A stretch of DNA of 10,991 nt, from assembly GCA_001970855.1 (NCBI GenBank), contig LSSN01005714.1:1-10991 (forward strand). Reading direction: 5' to 3'. The notes below the pieces were generated by a model that searched no databases, was not told the origin of the DNA, and was given only the letters and a program-made list of their open reading frames with translations. The position numbers and the translations under genes are program-made. This DNA comes from Smittium culicis (taxonomy: Eukaryota > Kickxellomycota > Harpellomycetes > Harpellales > Legeriomycetaceae). Below, piece after piece: positions 7,937-10,991 of the stretch. The number at the start of each line of letters is the position of its first letter. Position 1 is the first letter of the stretch.

Positions 7937-7959
7937 TCGCGAATAGTAAGGGTTACCAG
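7937..7959 (-). repeat. Right terminal inverted repeat of the Tigger-type element
   Basis: Read inward on the minus strand from 7959 it begins CTGGTAACCC and contains TATTCGCGA, matching the left end at 16 of 23 positions; three of the seven mismatches are in the CTCGTT/CTTACT block. TA (7960-7961) follows immediately outside. Confidence 0.55.
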
Positions 7960-8062
7960 TATCCTGATAATATTTTTTTTATTCAAAAATAACGTGAAAA
8001 ACTAAAAAAAAATATTGAACTAATAATTAAACTAGAAAAAACATCTAATAATCAGATATCTG

Positions 8063-8130
8063 TCGCAGTGAATAACTGCGATAAGGTCTCTGAACCGTCG
8101 TTGGTTCAGAATAGATAACATTACGTTATC
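8063..8130 (+). repeat. Three consecutive perfect hairpins at the LTR start
   Basis: TCGCAGT/ACTGCGA (8063-8069, 8075-8081) has a 5-base loop. TCTGAACC/GGTTCAGA (8089-8096, 8103-8110) has the loop GTCGTT. GATAAC/GTTATC (8114-8119, 8125-8130) has a 5-base loop. All stems are perfect and separated by only 3-7 bases. In an LTR they would sit in U3, where palindromes may bind dimeric transcription factors; in RNA they would form a hairpin string. Confidence 0.6.
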
Positions 8131-8151
8131 AGATAAACGAATATGGCAGCT

Positions 8152-8194
8152 ATGTTTCGTTTTTTCCCATAAAGGGGGTTTTTTTATGAAACAT
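8152..8194 (+). repeat. Larger hairpin with GC clamp
   Basis: ATGTTTC (8152-8158) pairs with GAAACAT (8188-8194). Inside, CCC (8166-8168) can pair with GGG (8174-8176) around ATAAA. The intervening T runs on both sides do not pair. It continues the hairpin series of the candidate LTR. Confidence 0.4.
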
Positions 8195-8251
8195 TTAGAC
8201 TGCGTATTAGGAATTTACTTTATAATTTTTTTTATTCTTTAAACGAAACTC

Positions 8252-8260
8252 TATAAAAAG
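8252..8260 (+). promoter_or_regulatory. TATA box of the retrotransposon promoter
   Basis: TATAAAAAG followed by GAGGAAGGAG matches the eukaryotic TATA consensus well and lies in the middle of the candidate LTR, 426 bases before the Gag start codon. Transcription would begin some tens of bases downstream, giving a long leader. Confidence 0.5.
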
Positions 8261-8353
8261 GAGGAAGGAGACACTTTTTGAAAAAAAAAAAAAACAACGA
8301 AAAGAATAAAACCAACCTAAACAAAAATAAGCCCATATTACTCGTAATTTAAT

Positions 8354-8394
8354 CCTAGTTATTTAGCTAGGCACGTGGAACAACTAAACCCACG
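8354..8394 (+). repeat. Two more small hairpins in the candidate LTR
   Basis: CCTAG (8354-8358) pairs with CTAGG (8367-8371). CGTGG (8374-8378) pairs with CCACG (8390-8394). The second overlaps the E-box-like palindrome CACGTG at 8372-8377. They lie where R/U5 would be, so they may be present in the element's RNA. Confidence 0.35.
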
Positions 8395-8423
8395 ATATAA
8401 CTGATGATCCAGCCAGGACAACA

Positions 8424-8677
8424 AACCTGAGGCTTATTTTTGGTGCTATTCTTCCGTACTTCACTGTACTTCGCCACTGCGTTCTACAACCTTGCCGTCA
8501 GTACTTTGCTAGTTCAGCTTATTATTCTGAACCGTTTGCGCCTAATTTCTACCCCAGCTGTTCAGAAATTTTATCCATATTGAGGCACCGCCTACCATTC
8601 GTTTTACTGCATTAATATAATCTTGCTAAATTTTACTTTCTTTCAAAGTTACTCACATTGACCTAATATCCGTTATT
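8424..8677 (+). other. Retrotransposon leader with possible primer-binding site
   Basis: This less AT-rich, pyrimidine-rich stretch lies between the candidate LTR and the Gag start. TGGTGCTATTC at 8441-8451 begins with TGG, as primer-binding sites complementary to tRNA 3' CCA ends do, 17 bases after the proposed LTR end; the matching tRNA is unknown. The reading frame of Gag is closed by TAA at 8627-8629, so no longer N terminus is possible without splicing. Confidence 0.35.
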
Positions 8678-10991
8678 ATGACTTCGGGAAATATACCATT
8701 ATCAATTTTAGGTGACCCTTCACCTCCGATCAGTGGAGGGGTCACTTTTCTGGCTCCCGGTTCTTCAAACGCGCCTGTTTTTAATGGTTCTGGCGTTGTA
8801 GAGTTTATCGAATTTTACGAAATGATTTCACTTAAGAACCCCCCACAACAAAAGACTTTACTCTTTCCGTATTACTGTGTCAAGGATATAACAAACAGTC
8901 TTATTAAGACCCAAGCATATTCAAACAGGGACTGGCTAGAATTCAAAAGCATGCTTATCACTAGATTTAAACAGGACTCGGTCGAGGAGTCTTTAGATGA
9001 CTTGTTCAAATCGATTAATTCTAAATTTACTGTAGATTCCTTTGAAGAGTTTGTGTATTCCTTCGACTATGTATGCTCCAAGCTGCTTTCGGATGGTTCT
9101 GCTCTCCCTAATACCAAATCTAAACTATTTATTAAATCTGTACCTGCAACCATTCTCGATAGAATCGGCTCAGTTATATACACTGATCAAGGGATATTGA
9201 ACGAATTTGGTTTTCTATCGGATGTTGTCAGGAAAGAAGTGGTATACTTGAAACGCATGAACAAATTACGTAAAGAGGTGGAAAGATCGGATTCCTCAGA
9301 CCTGCCGCCATCCATTAACAGCGAAACAGCTGAAAAATTGTACTTTCCCAACACCGAAACTAAAAATCCTAGTTCCTCAGTTATCGATAAAAATAACACC
9401 GAGTCTAGGAATTATAAATCTCTTGTCGAACAGATGGACGATATGAGCTTGGCGATTAAGAGAATTGAGGAAGTCAATGAGAGAAGGAGCAATATTATTC
9501 CACAAACCGGATCACAAATACAGTGGGCAAGAAGCAAATGCGCATATTGTGATGGTGACCACGCAAAAAGGGACTGCGCCGATCTATCCAAAGATCTTAA
9601 ATCTGGTTTAGTAAAAATTGGCGAAAAGGGCATGATCACTAATTCTAGAGGAGAGGTGTACCCATTAAATTTTAATAATGGCGGAATAAAGACTCTAGTA
9701 AGACCCATTCAATCCGCTCACAATCGACACGTATACATTGAGAAGGATACAGGTTGCGATTTTTGCTACTCAACTAACCAGATTGTCAAGGCTGCAGAGT
9801 TTGATAACCTTGTTAATTCCTATGCAGCGACCAGAGGTAAAAGTAATAAGAAAGAGAGGTTTTCACCTTATGCAGAGAGGTCGGAAACTGAAGATGTGGG
9901 CATAAATTCTGGTAAATTTCCACTTGAATCATCAGAGAGTCTACCTGTTCCCAGAGAAAACCTCGAAATTGAATCAGAGAACTCTACCAACTATAATATG
10001 AAACAGTTTGAGAAGCAATATAAAGTTAAAGCAAATATTGTGGATACTAACCTGCAGGAAAGTGTTCTGGATAAATGCAAATCTTCCAAAATTGAGTTGT
10101 CGCTGCAAGAAATAGCCAGCATCTCGCCACAAATTCGAAAGGCGATAAATGAAAATTTTAAACCAAGGAGGGTAGTTATAACCGATAGGATCTCTGCGGG
10201 AAGCCCCGAAGATGAGATAACCAAAGACATTGGTTGGAAGACAGAGTACCTTGCTGTCGGCTCTGGGAAATCATTAGGAAAACTTCAAGGTGCTGAGGTC
10301 ACATTACTATTCGATGAAGGAAGTGAAATCAATGTAATGAGCTCGGACGTATACAATGCCTTGAAGTCTCTCGGAAGGGTTAAATTGGATAATTCAATAA
10401 ATTGGAACTTAGTTGACGCGAATCAAGGCTCAACGAAAATGATGGGAGTTTGTGAAGACATGGAGGAAGAAATAGGGGGTGCTACTGTTAAAGTACCTAT
10501 CTTCTTTAGCAATCACACTAACACCCCAGTAATACTGGGACGACCTTGGGATATTCGCAGCCGAGTTCTTAAGGATAACAGATTAGACAGATCATTATGG
10601 TACACAATTAGGAACGAGAACACCGACGCAGCCGCATCGTTCTTTGTAAACGACGGACAGGATGCTAGAAGGCTCAAAAGATTTCCGAATTCCGACAGAC
10701 TCTCAGAAAGAGACGTTGGTGCTTCATTAGTTCGAGTAAACATGGAACCTTTTATTGGATCAGACGATTACTTTACTGAGGTTATGACAAGATACAAATC
10801 CGTCAAGGACAAGATATATCCAGTCCCGAGAATCCTTAAAAATACTAAGTCACCTTCTATTATGGATCGAGACAAAATACTTCCGTCAACTAAATCCAGA
10901 CTGACAGAAGACAGATTGAATGGGCTAAATATTGGCGACGGGAATCTCACAATAGAAGAGATTGAATACTTCAAGTTATCTCTAAGAGCAT
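8678..10991 (+). CDS. Gag-protease polyprotein of a Ty3-like retrotransposon (partial, 3' end outside window)
   Basis: The frame is open for 771 codons to the window edge with no stop. The start is the first ATG after an in-frame TAA (8627). Residues 29-100 hold a Gag-like segment (VFNGSGVVEFIEF at 34-46, DWLEF at 85-89) expected to build the particle shell. A short charged coiled coil is likely at 248-270. A zinc knuckle follows at 288-300 (Cys288, Cys291, His295, Cys300), CX2CX3HX4C, one residue shorter than the classic CX2CX4HX4C, for nucleic-acid binding. A long acidic linker (about 365-500) precedes a retropepsin-like domain at about 541-625. Its catalytic Asp546 sits in D-E-G-S-E-I-N instead of DTG/DSG, and ILGRPW at 619-624 is the matching C-terminal strand motif 73 residues later. 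This enzyme would cleave the polyprotein. The part after 650 is a connector toward the polymerase, outside the window. Composition is much richer in G+C than the flanks. Confidence 0.85.
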   Translation, partial: MTSGNIPLSILGDPSPPISGGVTFLAPGSSNAPVFNGSGVVEFIEFYEMISLKNPPQQKTLLFPYYCVKDITNSLIKTQAYSNRDWLEFKSMLITRFKQDSVEESLDDLFKSINSKFTVDSFEEFVYSFDYVCSKLLSDGSALPNTKSKLFIKSVPATILDRIGSVIYTDQGILNEFGFLSDVVRKEVVYLKRMNKLRKEVERSDSSDLPPSINSETAEKLYFPNTETKNPSSSVIDKNNTESRNYKSLVEQMDDMSLAIKRIEEVNERRSNIIPQTGSQIQWARSKCAYCDGDHAKRDCADLSKDLKSGLVKIGEKGMITNSRGEVYPLNFNNGGIKTLVRPIQSAHNRHVYIEKDTGCDFCYSTNQIVKAAEFDNLVNSYAATRGKSNKKERFSPYAERSETEDVGINSGKFPLESSESLPVPRENLEIESENSTNYNMKQFEKQYKVKANIVDTNLQESVLDKCKSSKIELSLQEIASISPQIRKAINENFKPRRVVITDRISAGSPEDEITKDIGWKTEYLAVGSGKSLGKLQGAEVTLLFDEGSEINVMSSDVYNALKSLGRVKLDNSINWNLVDANQGSTKMMGVCEDMEEEIGGATVKVPIFFSNHTNTPVILGRPWDIRSRVLKDNRLDRSLWYTIRNENTDAAASFFVNDGQDARRLKRFPNSDRLSERDVGASLVRVNMEPFIGSDDYFTEVMTRYKSVKDKIYPVPRILKNTKSPSIMDRDKILPSTKSRLTEDRLNGLNIGDGNLTIEEIEYFKLSLRA

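Larger units (their letters stand above)
3641..7959 (+). mobile_element. Decayed pogo/Tigger-type DNA transposon, probably with nested insertions
   Basis: The left end (from 3641) and the right end (7959, read on the minus strand) share 16 of 23 bases, including the block TATTCGCGA. Each is bordered outside by TA (3639-3640 and 7960-7961), the duplication expected for the Tc1/mariner superfamily. Near the centre, on the plus strand, lies a ruined DDE_1 transposase (5560-6532). At 4.3 kb the interval exceeds the 2-3 kb usual for pogo/Tigger elements, which suggests later insertions; foldback hairpins at 4231-4398 and a possible LINE scrap near 7121-7255 are candidates. An alternative is that the two ends belong to different dead copies. 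The element cannot be active. Confidence 0.6.
8061..8423 (+). repeat. Candidate 5' long terminal repeat
   Basis: The segment begins TGTCGCAG and ends GGACAACA, giving the TGT...ACA termini typical of LTRs, and 363 bp is a normal LTR length. It contains a good TATA box (8252-8260) in the middle, as a U3 promoter would. The 3' copy is outside the window, so the limits are inferred from the termini and the position relative to the leader. Nearby TG and CA dinucleotides make shifts of some bases possible. Confidence 0.4.
8061..10991 (+). mobile_element. LTR retrotransposon (Ty3-like), 5' portion, truncated by the window
   Basis: In order: a candidate 5' LTR with TATA box, a leader, and one long open frame coding Gag with a zinc knuckle and an aspartic protease. 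Reverse transcriptase, RNase H, integrase and the 3' LTR would lie beyond 10991. The Gag-protease order and the style of the protein (zinc knuckle soon followed by a long linker and a D-x-GSEIN retropepsin) fit fungal Ty3/gypsy-type elements. There is no frameshift or stop in 2.3 kb, and base composition contrasts sharply with the old DNA to the left. Both suggest a recent, possibly still competent copy, inserted about 100 bp beyond the dead Tigger element. Confidence 0.7.

Noticed and set aside
8061..8194. Hairpin series as a CRISPR array or tRNA cluster
   Set aside because: The stems have different sequences with no regular repeat-spacer period, and none shows tRNA arms or conserved T-loop bases.
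8401..8430. CTGATGA at 8401-8407 followed by a short TCC...GGA stem, recalling a hammerhead ribozyme core
   Set aside because: The required GAAA box after stem II is absent (the sequence reads CAACAAAC), and no stem III closing around a cleavage site was found.
9187..10974. Several minus-strand open frames of 68-98 codons
   Set aside because: They are shadows opposite the continuous plus-strand Gag-protease frame.

Overview
The window looks like eukaryotic, most likely fungal, nuclear DNA. One compact intronless gene resembles yeast Irc24-type short-chain dehydrogenases. It sits in extremely AT-rich intergenic DNA full of poly(A)/poly(T) runs and decayed transposons, and the right end holds a Ty3-like retrotransposon with a fungal-type Gag-protease. 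An AT-rich early-diverging fungus (for example a gut-dwelling Harpellales relative) would fit, but that is an inference from style, not proof.

Layout. 1-1099: AT-rich DNA with no gene, a possible pogo/Tigger-type terminal repeat ending at 392 and a small hairpin followed by a T run. 1179-1952 (minus strand): an intact 257-residue NADP-type short-chain dehydrogenase/reductase with all catalytic residues, and a poly(A) signal just downstream. 1953-3640: AT-rich intergenic DNA with a compact three-way-junction inverted repeat (2840-2891) and a 12-codon signal-peptide-like start (3291-3329) that leads nowhere.

3641-7959: interpreted as the skeleton of an old pogo/Tigger (Tc1/mariner superfamily, DDE_1) DNA transposon. 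Diverged terminal inverted repeats, each abutted by TA, bracket a heavily mutated transposase (5560-6532, plus strand). No ORF longer than about 50 codons survives there, but transposase motifs can be read in order across frames. The interval is longer than usual for this family and contains other material that may be nested: a foldback hairpin (4302-4398), two further hairpins, a possible LINE endonuclease scrap (7121-7255) and two anonymous protein-like scraps.

8061-10991: the 5' part of an apparently intact LTR retrotransposon. A candidate 363-bp LTR (8061-8423) contains a TATA box and a series of perfect hairpins. A 254-bp leader follows, then a 771-codon frame without any stop (8678-10991), cut by the window edge. 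It encodes Gag with a zinc knuckle and a retropepsin-like protease whose active-site triplet reads D-E-G. Base composition changes sharply at the leader: the frame is far richer in G+C than its surroundings.

The dehydrogenase is the only host gene seen. The rest records successive waves of transposition: an old dead DNA transposon, with a younger retroelement lying about 100 bp beyond its right end. I see no convincing new defence, toxin or signalling system.
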